Assembly (NCBI GenBank): GCA_913057135.1
Contig: CAJXNM010000001.1
Location: forward strand, 81,873-145,872
Direction of reading: 5' to 3'
DNA: 64,000 nt
Source of the DNA: an uncultured Halieaceae bacterium
GTDB lineage: Bacteria > Pseudomonadota > Gammaproteobacteria > Pseudomonadales > Halieaceae
Shown piece after piece: positions 1 through 8,389 of the stretch. A program made the position numbers and the translations under genes. Below the pieces are notes generated by a model. That model made no database searches, had not been told where the DNA came from, and saw only the letters and a list, made by a program, of their open reading frames with translations. Position 1 is the stretch's first letter; every line of letters starts with the position of its first letter.

Positions 1-132
1 GCCTGAGTCCACCTACAATTTGAGCACCTCTACAACCGCAGCCATACAAACAGGGGATCAAAAATGATAGCTCTGAAGCGATGCCGTCGAGCCCCAAGCC
101 TTAGACCCGTTGCCGTCCTGTTTAGATACAAG

Positions 133-141
133 TTATCCACA
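133..141 (+). promoter_or_regulatory. DnaA box, perfect consensus
   Basis: TTATCCACA matches the high-affinity DnaA box exactly. It is followed by an AT-rich stretch at about 150-188. The position fits an origin or a DnaA-controlled region between dnaA and rpmH. Confidence 0.7.
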
Positions 142-248
142 TCTAAACAATAACTGCAAATATTTTTTTATCATTATTTTTCAATGCTTTATGGCTACTA
201 CATGGGCGTACAAGACTTTCAAGTAAAGGACAAGTAGGAATCTGCCTA

Positions 249-270
249 AGCTGTTAATAAGCTGTTAATT
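249..270 (+). repeat. Tandem AGCTGTTAAT direct repeat
   Basis: Two adjacent 11-base units start at 249 and 260 and differ only in the last base. The 14-mer AAGCTGTTAATAAG at 248-261 recurs at 4594-4607 in the mnmE-mnmG gap. On the minus strand the core reads TTATTAACA, two changes from a DnaA box, so these could be weak DnaA sites; that is inference. Confidence 0.55.
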
Positions 271-417
271 AAGCGTAAGTTGTTTCGGAAATTAGTGACG
301 TGAAACCGGAGTGCAACTTTACTCAACACAGGCAAAATAGGCGTCTGCAGGTGAGCGACCACCGACCAGCTACTTTTTTTGACCAACTCAGGCGAGTGTT
401 TCACCCGCTCGTTCTTG

Positions 418-446
418 TTGATGTTTGCCATTGTTATCCCTATACT
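418..446 (+). promoter_or_regulatory. Probable sigma-70 promoter of rpmH
   Basis: TTGATG (418-423) and TATACT (441-446) are 17 bases apart, the ideal spacing. Transcription would start near 453, about 30 bases before the rpmH start codon. If this is the main promoter, the upstream in-frame start codons of the rnpA frame (TTG 379, ATG 421) are not in the transcript. Confidence 0.55.
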
Positions 447-484
447 CCGCGACCCTTTATATTCTCTCTACAGGTGTCAGAGAC

Positions 485-619
485 ATGAAACGCACTTTTC
501 AGCCCAGCGTCCTCAAGCGCAAACGCACCCATGGCTTCCGTGCTCGTATGGCCACCAAAGGCGGTCGTCAAGTTATCGCCCGTCGCCGTGCCCGGGGCCG
601 TCGTCGTCTTTCTGCATAA
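485..619 (+). CDS. rpmH: 50S ribosomal protein L34
   Basis: The product is a 44-residue, strongly basic protein of the large ribosomal subunit. It begins MKRTFQPS and ends in the Arg-rich [10 protein letters not shown] tail, matching L34 over its whole length. An upstream in-frame ATG at 425 lies before the predicted transcript start and would add 20 non-family residues, so ATG 485 is chosen. It leads the usual rpmH-rnpA-yidD-yidC cluster. The rnpA reading frame is open through the whole gene in another phase. Confidence 0.97.
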   Translation: MKRTFQPSVLKRKRTHGFRARMATKGGRQVIARRRARGRRRLSA

Positions 620-657
620 TTCGCCCAATCGACGCCAATCAAGACAGACCTCAAAGG

Positions 658-1023
658 CTGCCTACCCCTAGACAGTCTTTTAGCCGCGAGCAGCGCCTGT
701 TGTGCGCTGCCGACTTCAAAGCCGTTTTCGATCAGCCCGATGTTAAAGCTTCCCGTCAACATGGGCTTTTACTCGCCCGCGCTAGCCAGCACAACACATC
801 CCGCCTTGGTCTGATTATTGCCAAAAAGAACGTTAGAAAAGCCGTTGAACGCAATCGTATAAAACGACTGGTGCGTGAGTATTTTCGACGAGCAACACAT
901 GCTCAGGGTAACTTCGACATCATATTTTTAGCGCGTCGCGGCATCGATAATCTCGACAGTCAGGCCGTGAACGCGCTGTTGACGAAGCTATGGCAGCGAC
1001 TGGAAGACTCGGCAAACAGATGA
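658..1023 (+). CDS. rnpA: Ribonuclease P protein component, start uncertain
   Basis: This is the protein subunit of RNase P, which helps the RNA subunit trim the 5' end of pre-tRNAs. The family core is clear: FSREQRLL near the N-terminus, the basic helix [21 protein letters not shown], and a C-terminal LTKLWQRL. No ATG, GTG or TTG lies where the family begins, about five residues before FSRE. CTG at 658 is the nearest possible start, giving 121 residues (E. coli has 119), but AAAGG at 653-657 abuts it with no spacing. ATT 619 is another option. The frame stays open back to TTG 379 through rpmH. The end overlaps yidD by four bases (ATGA). Confidence 0.9.
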   Translation: MPTPRQSFSREQRLLCAADFKAVFDQPDVKASRQHGLLLARASQHNTSRLGLIIAKKNVRKAVERNRIKRLVREYFRRATHAQGNFDIIFLARRGIDNLDSQAVNALLTKLWQRLEDSANR

Positions 1024-1325
1024 CGACCTCATCGACCCTATTAAAGGTAGCCTCTTGGATGAAACAGATGCCTACCTGTTTAGCACTCGCTCTACTTACC
1101 GCTTATCGCTGGTTGCTTAGCCCTTATTTGGGACCTTCATGCCGTTTCGAGCCCACTTGCTCACACTATGCCACGGAGGCAATCCAGCGATTTGGTGTCC
1201 TAAAAGGTACTTGGCTTACAATTCGTCGACTCAGCCGGTGTCATCCCTGGTGCGAAGGCGGGTATGATCCCGTCCCAGAGTTTAAATCCAAGCGCGAATG
1301 TGGCGATGACAGATCGCGTTGTTAA
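1020..1325 (+). CDS. yidD: Membrane protein insertion efficiency factor YidD
   Basis: This is a small UPF0161-family protein (101 residues) associated with the inner membrane and thought to assist YidC/Sec insertion. A hydrophobic segment at about residues 18-35 is followed by the family signature [14 protein letters not shown] and the motif [17 protein letters not shown] 1020 overlaps the rnpA stop. A start at ATG 1059 (MKQMPT) would also keep the whole family domain. The place between rnpA and yidC is its usual one. Confidence 0.93.
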   Translation: MTTSSTLLKVASWMKQMPTCLALALLTAYRWLLSPYLGPSCRFEPTCSHYATEAIQRFGVLKGTWLTIRRLSRCHPWCEGGYDPVPEFKSKRECGDDRSRC

Positions 1326-1363
1326 TCACTCTTCATCGCTACAACACATTGAATATAGAGATT

Positions 1364-3073
1364 ATGGATATCCCCCGTTACCTTCTTATCGCAGCCAGTG
1401 CTGCTCTGGCTGTCATGTTATTGGGCGAGTGGACCGCTTTTAAAGAGCAACAACTCAACACAACTGAACGCATCCGACTAGCCGACACGTTGAACATGCC
1501 CAGCACCGACACTGGGACCTCAGGTCAGACTTTGACCTTAGCCACTGACTCCAATGAAACGACGATGAGTGACACACCCCTGGATGTCCCCGTCATAGAG
1601 GTAGAAACTACTAAGGACATCGTCAACAAACCAGCGCAACAACTCATCACCGTCACTACAGATACACTTGACGTTGTGATTGATCTTACGGGCGGCGATA
1701 TCGTCGAAGCCGCTTTAAGGGATTTTCCAGATCAAATTGATCAACCCGATGATCCGTTCATATTGCTGGAGCGCAACGATACACGAACCTATGTTGCCCA
1801 AAGTGGACTGGTCGGTCCCAACGGCACCGACACACCCCAACGTGCCCGCTACACCAGCAGCGCCACCCATTACAGCATGCAAGGCAATAAAGCGCTGCAA
1901 ATTGATTTACAGCTTGCCACTGACAATGCTGTCAAAGTCACCAAAAGTTATCGGTTTGAACCGAACAGCAATCTAGTCACACTCACCTTCACCGTCGAAA
2001 ACACCAGCAACGAGCGCTGGCAAGCCGTCCCTTTCGTACAATTAAAACGAGACAGCACACCCGCTCCTGATGCGGATACCAGCGGGTTTGGTATGCAGCC
2101 TTTTATCGGGGCCGCCACCACAACCCCCGAAGAACGATTTCAGAAATTTAGCTTTGGCGACATGGCCGATGACCCCTGGCAGGGATCTAACCAAGGTGGC
2201 TGGATCGCTATGCTGCAACATTATTTTTTAAGCGCTTGGATTCCAGCAGCCAATCAAAACCATCAATACTTTGCGCGTCAAAATGCCGCCGGCTTCAACA
2301 TCGCGGGACTGACGAGTACAGCCATACAACTTGATCCGGGAACAGAGGCAAACTGGAGTGCACAACTTTATTTGGGCCCCAAAGACCAGTACCGACTAGC
2401 AGAAATCTCTCCACACCTTGACTTAACTGTGGATTACGGTTGGTTATGGTGGATCGCTCAACCTCTGTTCTGGCTACTGACTCAAATTCAAGCCATCGTG
2501 GTGAACTGGGGCGTCGCTATTATCTTGCTTACCGTCCTAGTCAAGGGGGCTTTCTTTAAGTTGTCTGCTGCCAGCTATCGCTCTATGGCCAAAATGCGGA
2601 AAGTTCAGCCAAAAATGCAGAGCATCCGAGAGCAGTACCCAGACGACAAACAGAAACAATCTCAAGCCATGATGGCGCTCTACAAGAAAGAAAAGATCAA
2701 CCCAATGGGTGGGTGTTTTCCTATCCTGATACAAATGCCGGTTTTCATAGCGCTCTACTGGGTACTGATGGAATCCGTAGAATTGCGCCAGGCTCCCTTC
2801 GCGTTATGGATTAACGATCTATCAGTCATGGATCCCTACTTTGTGCTGCCAGTGCTTATGGGCGCTTCCATGTACTTTATGCAAAAGCTGAATCCGCCAC
2901 CGCCGGATCCAATGCAAGCCAAAATCATGCAGTACCTACCCATTGTCTTCACATTCTTTTTCTTGTGGTTCCCCGCCGGCTTGGTGTTGTACTGGTTATG
3001 CAACAATTTGCTGTCGATGGCTCAACAATGGTTTATCACTCGAGCGATTGAGCGCGAAGGCGCGAAAACCTAA
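1364..3073 (+). CDS. yidC: Membrane protein insertase YidC
   Basis: YidC inserts and folds inner-membrane proteins, alone or with SecYEG. The 569-residue protein has an N-terminal membrane helix (residues 5-22), a large periplasmic beta domain typical of gram-negative YidC, and the five-helix insertase core from about residue 370. The core includes the cytoplasmic hairpin KMRKVQPKMQ and the signature GGCFPILIQMPVF. The conserved groove arginine of E. coli (R366) appears as Lys in VKGAFFKLS. ATG 1364 is preferred over an upstream TTG at 1319 because the family begins with the membrane helix. Confidence 0.97.
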   Translation: MDIPRYLLIAASAALAVMLLGEWTAFKEQQLNTTERIRLADTLNMPSTDTGTSGQTLTLATDSNETTMSDTPLDVPVIEVETTKDIVNKPAQQLITVTTDTLDVVIDLTGGDIVEAALRDFPDQIDQPDDPFILLERNDTRTYVAQSGLVGPNGTDTPQRARYTSSATHYSMQGNKALQIDLQLATDNAVKVTKSYRFEPNSNLVTLTFTVENTSNERWQAVPFVQLKRDSTPAPDADTSGFGMQPFIGAATTTPEERFQKFSFGDMADDPWQGSNQGGWIAMLQHYFLSAWIPAANQNHQYFARQNAAGFNIAGLTSTAIQLDPGTEANWSAQLYLGPKDQYRLAEISPHLDLTVDYGWLWWIAQPLFWLLTQIQAIVVNWGVAIILLTVLVKGAFFKLSAASYRSMAKMRKVQPKMQSIREQYPDDKQKQSQAMMALYKKEKINPMGGCFPILIQMPVFIALYWVLMESVELRQAPFALWINDLSVMDPYFVLPVLMGASMYFMQKLNPPPPDPMQAKIMQYLPIVFTFFFLWFPAGLVLYWLCNNLLSMAQQWFITRAIEREGAKT

Positions 3074-3094
3074 AGCGTCCGCACCTACCACACT

Positions 3095-4474
3095 GTGGCC
3101 AATAGACAGTTATACACCAGCGATACCATAGCCGCCGTTGCCACAGCATCTGGCTTTGGCGGCATTGGCATCGTTCGTCTGTCAGGCCCTAAGGCCTATA
3201 CCCTCGCTTTAACGCTGACAGGTAAGTCAGGTTTGACCCCTCGAACCGCTCACTACACGGCTTTTCGCACCGATGGCGGCGACACTATCGATACCGGCCT
3301 GACACTCTATTTCCCTGCCCCCCACTCCTTTACCGGTGAAGATGTCATTGAACTGCAGGGTCATGGGGGGCCTATCGTTCTCAATAGCTTATTACGCCGA
3401 TGTTTCGAACTGGGTGCAAGACAAGCTCGACCGGGGGAATTTTCAGAGCGGGCATTCCTTAATGACAAACTGGATTTAGTGCAGGCAGAGGCTATCGCTG
3501 ACCTCATCAGTGCACAAACTGAAACCGCCGCTCGACTGGCGCAATCATCCCTTCGGGGCGACTTCTCGCGGGATGTCCATCAACTGGCAAATCACCTACT
3601 AAAACTGCGCGTCTATGTCGAAGCGGCCATAGACTTTCCTGAAGAGGAAATTGATTTCCTGTCTGACGGGCACGTAAAAGAGCAACTCAAAGAGGGTCTG
3701 ACCCTGGGTGAAACGATTCATCAACGGGCACAACAAGGGCTTATTTATCAGTCGGGTGCCACGGTTGTACTGGCAGGGAAACCCAACGCAGGCAAAAGCA
3801 GCCTGCTCAATAACCTGGCGGGCGATGCCCTAGCTATCGTTACAAACGTGCCAGGTACGACCCGCGATGTGATCAGAGAACACATTAATATTGCTGGCGT
3901 GCCCATACATATCCTCGATACCGCGGGTCTCCGACAGAGTGACGACGTCATTGAGCAAGAGGGTATTCGGCGGGCCCAAAAGGCAATCGCTGATGCTGAT
4001 CTGGTGCTTCACCTGTGCGATGACAATAGCCCCCAAAGTGCCGAAGAACCCGAACTCTTGGGCCTTTCCCATGACAATATTATTAAAGTACTCACCAAGA
4101 TTGATCAGTCAGGCCGACCCGCAACCTCCACCTCAACAACAGCACCCTCAACAATGACACTTAGCCGCACCGTGTGCATCTCGAACATCACAGGGGATGG
4201 CCTACCCGCATTGAAAAAGACGATCTTACATTTCTTAGGTGTACAAGAAGCCACTCAAAGCCCCTACAGTGCACGCGAACGACACTTGCTTGCATTGACC
4301 AACACGCTCACCCTCCTGCGCGATGCCAACGATCAGTTCTTGGCCACCGGAGCGGGCGAACTGCTAGCTGAGGATCTACGCCGTGCCCACGATGAGTTGG
4401 GGCAAATCACAGGTGTACTGTCTAGCGATGATTTGCTCGGAGAAATATTCAGCTCTTTTTGTATAGGCAAATAA
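3095..4474 (+). CDS. mnmE: tRNA uridine-5-carboxymethylaminomethyl GTPase MnmE
   Basis: Together with MnmG this GTPase makes the cmnm5 modification of U34 in certain tRNAs. The 459 residues show the N-terminal folate-binding domain, a helical domain with an inserted G domain (P-loop GKPNAGKSS near residue 228, DTAGL switch II), and the obligatory C-terminal CIGK motif. The G4 motif reads TKID instead of NKxD. Start is GTG 3095. mnmG follows only after a 520-base gap. Confidence 0.97.
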   Translation: MANRQLYTSDTIAAVATASGFGGIGIVRLSGPKAYTLALTLTGKSGLTPRTAHYTAFRTDGGDTIDTGLTLYFPAPHSFTGEDVIELQGHGGPIVLNSLLRRCFELGARQARPGEFSERAFLNDKLDLVQAEAIADLISAQTETAARLAQSSLRGDFSRDVHQLANHLLKLRVYVEAAIDFPEEEIDFLSDGHVKEQLKEGLTLGETIHQRAQQGLIYQSGATVVLAGKPNAGKSSLLNNLAGDALAIVTNVPGTTRDVIREHINIAGVPIHILDTAGLRQSDDVIEQEGIRRAQKAIADADLVLHLCDDNSPQSAEEPELLGLSHDNIIKVLTKIDQSGRPATSTSTTAPSTMTLSRTVCISNITGDGLPALKKTILHFLGVQEATQSPYSARERHLLALTNTLTLLRDANDQFLATGAGELLAEDLRRAHDELGQITGVLSSDDLLGEIFSSFCIGK

Positions 4475-4753
4475 GCGCGGTGCACAGCTTAACGTCACGT
4501 TACCCACAGTTCTTACTCAAATTTCGCAACGTATACTCACAACAAGCATGCATTAAACGCTGGCGTTAACGTTAGCTGATAACGGTAAGCCCGAAGCTGT
4601 TAATAAGGTCTGGGCATCCTTCGTATAACAAGACAGACGTTTTTAACGGCCAAACCATCCACAGACCACTCACCCACCATACCGGTTCGAAACAGAGTCC
4701 TTACCCAGTGTTATGCGCCCCTGTGTGATGCTTACTTAGTGGACTTGAGCGTG

Positions 4754-4762
4754 TTATCCACT
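4754..4762 (+). promoter_or_regulatory. Near-consensus DnaA box
   Basis: TTATCCACT differs from the perfect DnaA box only at the last base. It lies in the non-coding gap before mnmG, with a second one-mismatch site at 4500-4508. Confidence 0.45.
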
Positions 4763-4943
4763 TACAGCTGCAGCCTCAATAGTAACTACATCAGTATCTC
4801 TTACTCACTCAAAGACAAAATAACTACTTATTGAAACGACGTATAAATTCAACAACCTAGCCTATCCGATACGCCTCTTTTCCAAACACTCACCTCGCCC
4901 TATACTCGTGCGCCCAAATGGCGTAATGACTGCTGCTAGCTAT

Positions 4944-4962
4944 GGACATCCCTTGGGTGTCC
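4944..4962 (+). other. Hairpin in the mnmG leader
   Basis: GGACATCC (4944-4951) pairs with GGGTGTCC (4955-4962) across a three-base loop, with one U-G wobble. It sits between the possible -10 at 4901 and the mnmG start. No T-run follows, so it is not a standard terminator; an RNA-level role is possible. Confidence 0.4.
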
Positions 4963-4994
4963 CTGCACAGTGACTCCGGTTTACTTTTCATAGG

Positions 4995-6902
4995 TTGGCG
5001 CGGCAAGTGACTTCGTATCCAACACAATTTGATGTGATCGTTATCGGTGGTGGCCATGCCGGCACAGAGGCGTGCTTGGCTGCTGCGCGCGCAGGTGCCA
5101 AAACCCTGCTATTGAGTCACTCTATCGATACCCTGGGCCAGATGTCCTGTAATCCCGCTATTGGCGGCATTGGCAAGAGTCATCTTGTTCGGGAAATCGA
5201 CGCCCTAGGCGGCGCTATGGCCAGGGCTACCGATGCTGCGGGTATCCAATTTCGAGTGCTCAACGCGCGCAAAGGCCCGGCGGTTCGCGCCACGAGAGCG
5301 CAAGCAGACAGAGTTCTGTACCGCAATGCCATTCGATCAATGATTATGAATCAACCGGGGCTTGCTGTTTTTCAAGATTCAGTTGAAGACCTGTTGTTGG
5401 AAGGCGATAAAGTGATCGGAGCGATCACTCGCACTGGCCTCACCTTTCACGCTCGTAGCATCGTGCTGACTGCCGGTACTTTTTTAAACGGCCGAATTCA
5501 TGTGGGCCTGCAAAATCATGAAGGGGGTCGTGCGGGAGACGCCGCCAGTATTGGGTTGGCAGCGCGTCTGCGGGAACTTTGCGTTCGCACCGAGCGATTA
5601 AAAACAGGTACACCGCCACGCATTGATGCGCGAAGCGTTGATTTCAGTGTCATGCAAGAACAGTGGGGTGATCAGCCAGAACCGGTGATGTCGTTCATGG
5701 GTTCTATCGATCAACATCCTGAGCAGCGCTGTTGCTGGATTACCCATACCAATACGCAAACCCACGATATTATTCGGCAATCCCTCGATCGATCGCCGAT
5801 GTTTAGTGGTGTTATTGAGGGAGCTGGCCCCCGATACTGCCCCAGTATTGAAGATAAGATTCATCGGTTCGCGGATAAAGATTCACACCAGATTTTTCTC
5901 GAGCCCGAGGGCTTAACCTCGACCGAGCTTTACCCCAACGGCATATCGACAAGCCTACCCTTTGATGTACAGCTTGACTTTGTGCGCTCTATAAAGGGGA
6001 TGGAAAACGCTCAGATCACCCGCCCCGGTTACGCCATCGAATATGATTATTTTGACCCGAGGGATCTCAAGCATTCCCTAGAGACCAAAGCCGTTAGTGG
6101 TTTGTATTTTGCCGGTCAGATTAATGGCACTACCGGGTATGAAGAAGCGGGTGCTCAGGGGCTTTTAGCTGGCTTAAACGCCGCCAGGGCTTGCGCCGAT
6201 CTACCCGCCTGGGAGCCTCGGCGGGACGAAGCTTATTTGGGTGTGCTAGTTGATGATCTTGTAACCTTAGGAACCCAAGAACCGTACCGCATGTTCACCT
6301 CAAGGGCGGAGTACCGCTTATTGCTGCGTGAAGATAATGCGGATCTGCGATTGACAGCTTTGGGCCGACAGTTCGGCTTGGTGGGTGATCAGCAGTGGCA
6401 ATTGTTTGAACGTAAGAAAGCTGACATTGATACGGAGTTGCATCGCTTGGCAACGACTTATGTGCAGCCAACTTCCCCTCGGGTAGAGACATTAAACGCC
6501 AAACTCACTAATCCGTTAACGCGAGAATATTCCCTCGCCGATTTATTACGACGGCCTGAGTTGAACTATGACGACGTCGCTGATTTGCTATCTGAATCCC
6601 CCATTGACGACGAACAAACTCGAGAGCAGGTGCAAATCCAAATCAAATACGCCGGCTACATAGCTCGTCAGCAAGATGAGATTGATCGCTTGCAACAACA
6701 AGAGGCGACGCCCATTCCAGTTGATCTTGACTACAGCCGCGTCGCGGGATTATCCAATGAGATTTGTCAAAAGTTAGCTCACGCTCGGCCAACGTCCATA
6801 GCAAGAGCTTCTCGTATCTCTGGTGTAACCCCTGCGGCGTTATCTCTGCTGTTAGTGCATCTGAAAAAACGACATCACCGCCCTGCCGTTGCCAATGGAT
6901 GA
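4995..6902 (+). CDS. mnmG: tRNA uridine-5-carboxymethylaminomethyl enzyme MnmG (GidA)
   Basis: This is the FAD-dependent partner of MnmE in U34 modification of tRNA. Visible features are the dinucleotide-binding motif [10 protein letters not shown] near residue 17, the conserved [16 protein letters not shown] and [14 protein letters not shown] blocks, the second signature GTFLNG, and a C-terminal helical domain that binds MnmE. The length of 635 is typical. The start is TTG 4995 or GTG 5007; both fit the family, and neither has a well-spaced ribosome-binding site. The gene overlaps rsmG slightly, as in most gammaproteobacteria. Confidence 0.97.
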   Translation: MARQVTSYPTQFDVIVIGGGHAGTEACLAAARAGAKTLLLSHSIDTLGQMSCNPAIGGIGKSHLVREIDALGGAMARATDAAGIQFRVLNARKGPAVRATRAQADRVLYRNAIRSMIMNQPGLAVFQDSVEDLLLEGDKVIGAITRTGLTFHARSIVLTAGTFLNGRIHVGLQNHEGGRAGDAASIGLAARLRELCVRTERLKTGTPPRIDARSVDFSVMQEQWGDQPEPVMSFMGSIDQHPEQRCCWITHTNTQTHDIIRQSLDRSPMFSGVIEGAGPRYCPSIEDKIHRFADKDSHQIFLEPEGLTSTELYPNGISTSLPFDVQLDFVRSIKGMENAQITRPGYAIEYDYFDPRDLKHSLETKAVSGLYFAGQINGTTGYEEAGAQGLLAGLNAARACADLPAWEPRRDEAYLGVLVDDLVTLGTQEPYRMFTSRAEYRLLLREDNADLRLTALGRQFGLVGDQQWQLFERKKADIDTELHRLATTYVQPTSPRVETLNAKLTNPLTREYSLADLLRRPELNYDDVADLLSESPIDDEQTREQVQIQIKYAGYIARQQDEIDRLQQQEATPIPVDLDYSRVAGLSNEICQKLAHARPTSIARASRISGVTPAALSLLLVHLKKRHHRPAVANG

Positions 6903-7539
6903 GCCCTTAAGGCGACATCTAGCTGAGGGTATGGCTCAGCTGCAACTAGCCATTGATTCCCAGCAAATCACAGCACTTATGATGTATCTGCAGCTGATGA
7001 GCCGCTGGAACAAGGCGTATAACCTGACCGCCGTGAGAGATTTGCCGAGCATGGTAATCCGCCACTTGCTCGATAGTCTCGCGATTTTGCCCCATTTGCC
7101 CGAAGGTTCAGTGCTTGATGTGGGCACAGGTGCTGGGCTACCCGGTGTGCCTATTGCCATTATGCAACCTAATCGCCAAGTGGCTCTGCTCGATAGCAAC
7201 GGCAAGAAAATCCGTTTTTTATTTCAGGTGAAAACACAGCTCGGCTTGTCTAACATCAGCCTGCATGAAACCCGTGTAGAGCAGTTTGTCGCCACTGCAG
7301 TGCCCGATCTTGTTGTCAGTCGAGCGTTTGCAAGTTTGAGTGATATGGTGAAGATGTGCGAGCCCTTGCTGCGGCAGGGTACTCGGATATTTGCCATGAA
7401 GGGGGCTGACGTCGAAGCTGAACTGCGGGCATTACAAGATGATTGGCCTAACGTGGTGCCCGTGACACGACAATCCTTAACGGTACCGGGGCTTAATGAA
7501 GCGCGCTGGTTGGTAGAACTGAGAGCGGCTAAACATTAA
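6895..7539 (+). CDS. rsmG: 16S rRNA (guanine527-N7)-methyltransferase RsmG (GidB)
   Basis: The enzyme methylates G527 of 16S rRNA using S-adenosylmethionine. The 214-residue protein has the family NLTA motif, HLLDSLAI, and the SAM-binding motif [13 protein letters not shown] near residue 70. ATG 6895 overlaps the mnmG stop by a few bases; TTG 6889 is a weaker alternative. Translational coupling with mnmG is likely. Confidence 0.96.
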   Translation: MDEPLRRHLAEGMAQLQLAIDSQQITALMMYLQLMSRWNKAYNLTAVRDLPSMVIRHLLDSLAILPHLPEGSVLDVGTGAGLPGVPIAIMQPNRQVALLDSNGKKIRFLFQVKTQLGLSNISLHETRVEQFVATAVPDLVVSRAFASLSDMVKMCEPLLRQGTRIFAMKGADVEAELRALQDDWPNVVPVTRQSLTVPGLNEARWLVELRAAKH

Positions 7540-7592
7540 TCGTTGGCTATGGGCACGCGGGCTAACAACCGGTTCGTGCTTCTGGAGCAAAC

Positions 7593-8360
7593 ATGAAGAC
7601 TGTGGCAGTGGCTAATCAAAAGGGTGGTGTTGGTAAGACAACCACAAGCGTCAATTTGGCCGCTAGTCTTGGAGCCATGGGGAAATCCGTGTTGTTGGTC
7701 GACCTCGATCCCCAAGGTAATGCCACGATGTCATCAGGAATCGATAAGCATGGTGTTGAACTCACTGCTTATGATTTGCTCATCGATAACACACCGATTG
7801 AGCAGGTTGCGGTTCAGGCACAAGACAATGGTTATTTTGTCGTGCCTGCGAACCGCGATTTAACAGCCGCAGAAGTCGAGTTGCTCGATGTAGAAAATAG
7901 AGAGCGGCGGTTAGCGAATGCACTTACCCATGCCGTCAAATACGATTTTGTGATTATCGATTGCCCTCCCTCATTGAGCATGCTCACTGTGAATGCACTC
8001 GTCGCTGCTCGCAGTGTCATCATTACCATGCAATGTGAGTATTTTGCTCTTGAGGGTTTATCGGCTTTGCTGAATACCATTCGCCGCGTGGCTGATACGG
8101 TTAACCCCGATCTCGATATTGAGGGTATTCTTAGGACCATGTACGACCCTCGCAACGCCCTGACCGGTGAGGTATCGTCCCAGTTGCATAAACATTTCGG
8201 CGATCTTGTGTACCGGACCGTCATTCCGAGAAATGTTCGGCTCGCTGAAGCGCCCAGTCACGGCTTAGCCGCCCTGTATTACGATCGTTTGTCGACGGGT
8301 GCCAAGGCTTACGCGGCGTTAGCGGGCGAGTTTATTAAGCGTCAGGCCCCAGCCCACTGA
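7593..8360 (+). CDS. parA: Chromosome-partitioning ATPase ParA (Soj)
   Basis: This is a Walker-type ATPase that moves or positions the newly copied origin with ParB-parS. The 255-residue protein starts with the deviant Walker A KGGVGKTTT (residues 10-18) carrying the signature lysine. The DLDPQGN A' motif and the IIDCPPSL Walker B follow. The short N-terminus without a helix-turn-helix is the chromosomal (Soj) type. A TGGAG ribosome site precedes ATG 7593. parB follows 29 bases later. Confidence 0.96.
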   Translation: MKTVAVANQKGGVGKTTTSVNLAASLGAMGKSVLLVDLDPQGNATMSSGIDKHGVELTAYDLLIDNTPIEQVAVQAQDNGYFVVPANRDLTAAEVELLDVENRERRLANALTHAVKYDFVIIDCPPSLSMLTVNALVAARSVIITMQCEYFALEGLSALLNTIRRVADTVNPDLDIEGILRTMYDPRNALTGEVSSQLHKHFGDLVYRTVIPRNVRLAEAPSHGLAALYYDRLSTGAKAYAALAGEFIKRQAPAH

Positions 8361-8389
8361 GTAACCGGCCCCCGGCTGGAGGAACGTTA

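Larger units (their letters stand above)
1..484. other. Non-coding region upstream of rpmH, origin side
   Basis: No credible gene is visible here. The stretch holds one perfect DnaA box (133-141), an AT-rich run at about 150-188, a direct repeat of AGCTGTTAAT at 249 and 260, and the likely rpmH promoter at 418-446. In many gammaproteobacteria dnaA lies divergently on the far side of this gap, so the sequence is probably the edge of the dnaA-rpmH intergenic region. dnaA itself is not in the window, so this is inferred from gene order. Confidence 0.6.
4475..4994. other. 520-base non-coding gap between mnmE and mnmG, origin-like
   Basis: No gene is seen. DnaA-box-like sites on the plus strand are TTACCCACA (4500-4508, one mismatch), CCATCCACA (4655-4663, two) and TTATCCACT (4754-4762, one). 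The 14-mer AAGCTGTTAATAAG (4594-4607) is shared with the region upstream of rpmH. A more AT-rich part runs from about 4790 to 4860. A possible mnmG promoter -10 TATACT lies at 4901-4906 and a leader hairpin at 4944-4962. In E. coli oriC is upstream of mnmG, so this could be the origin or a remnant; the role is inferred. Confidence 0.5.
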
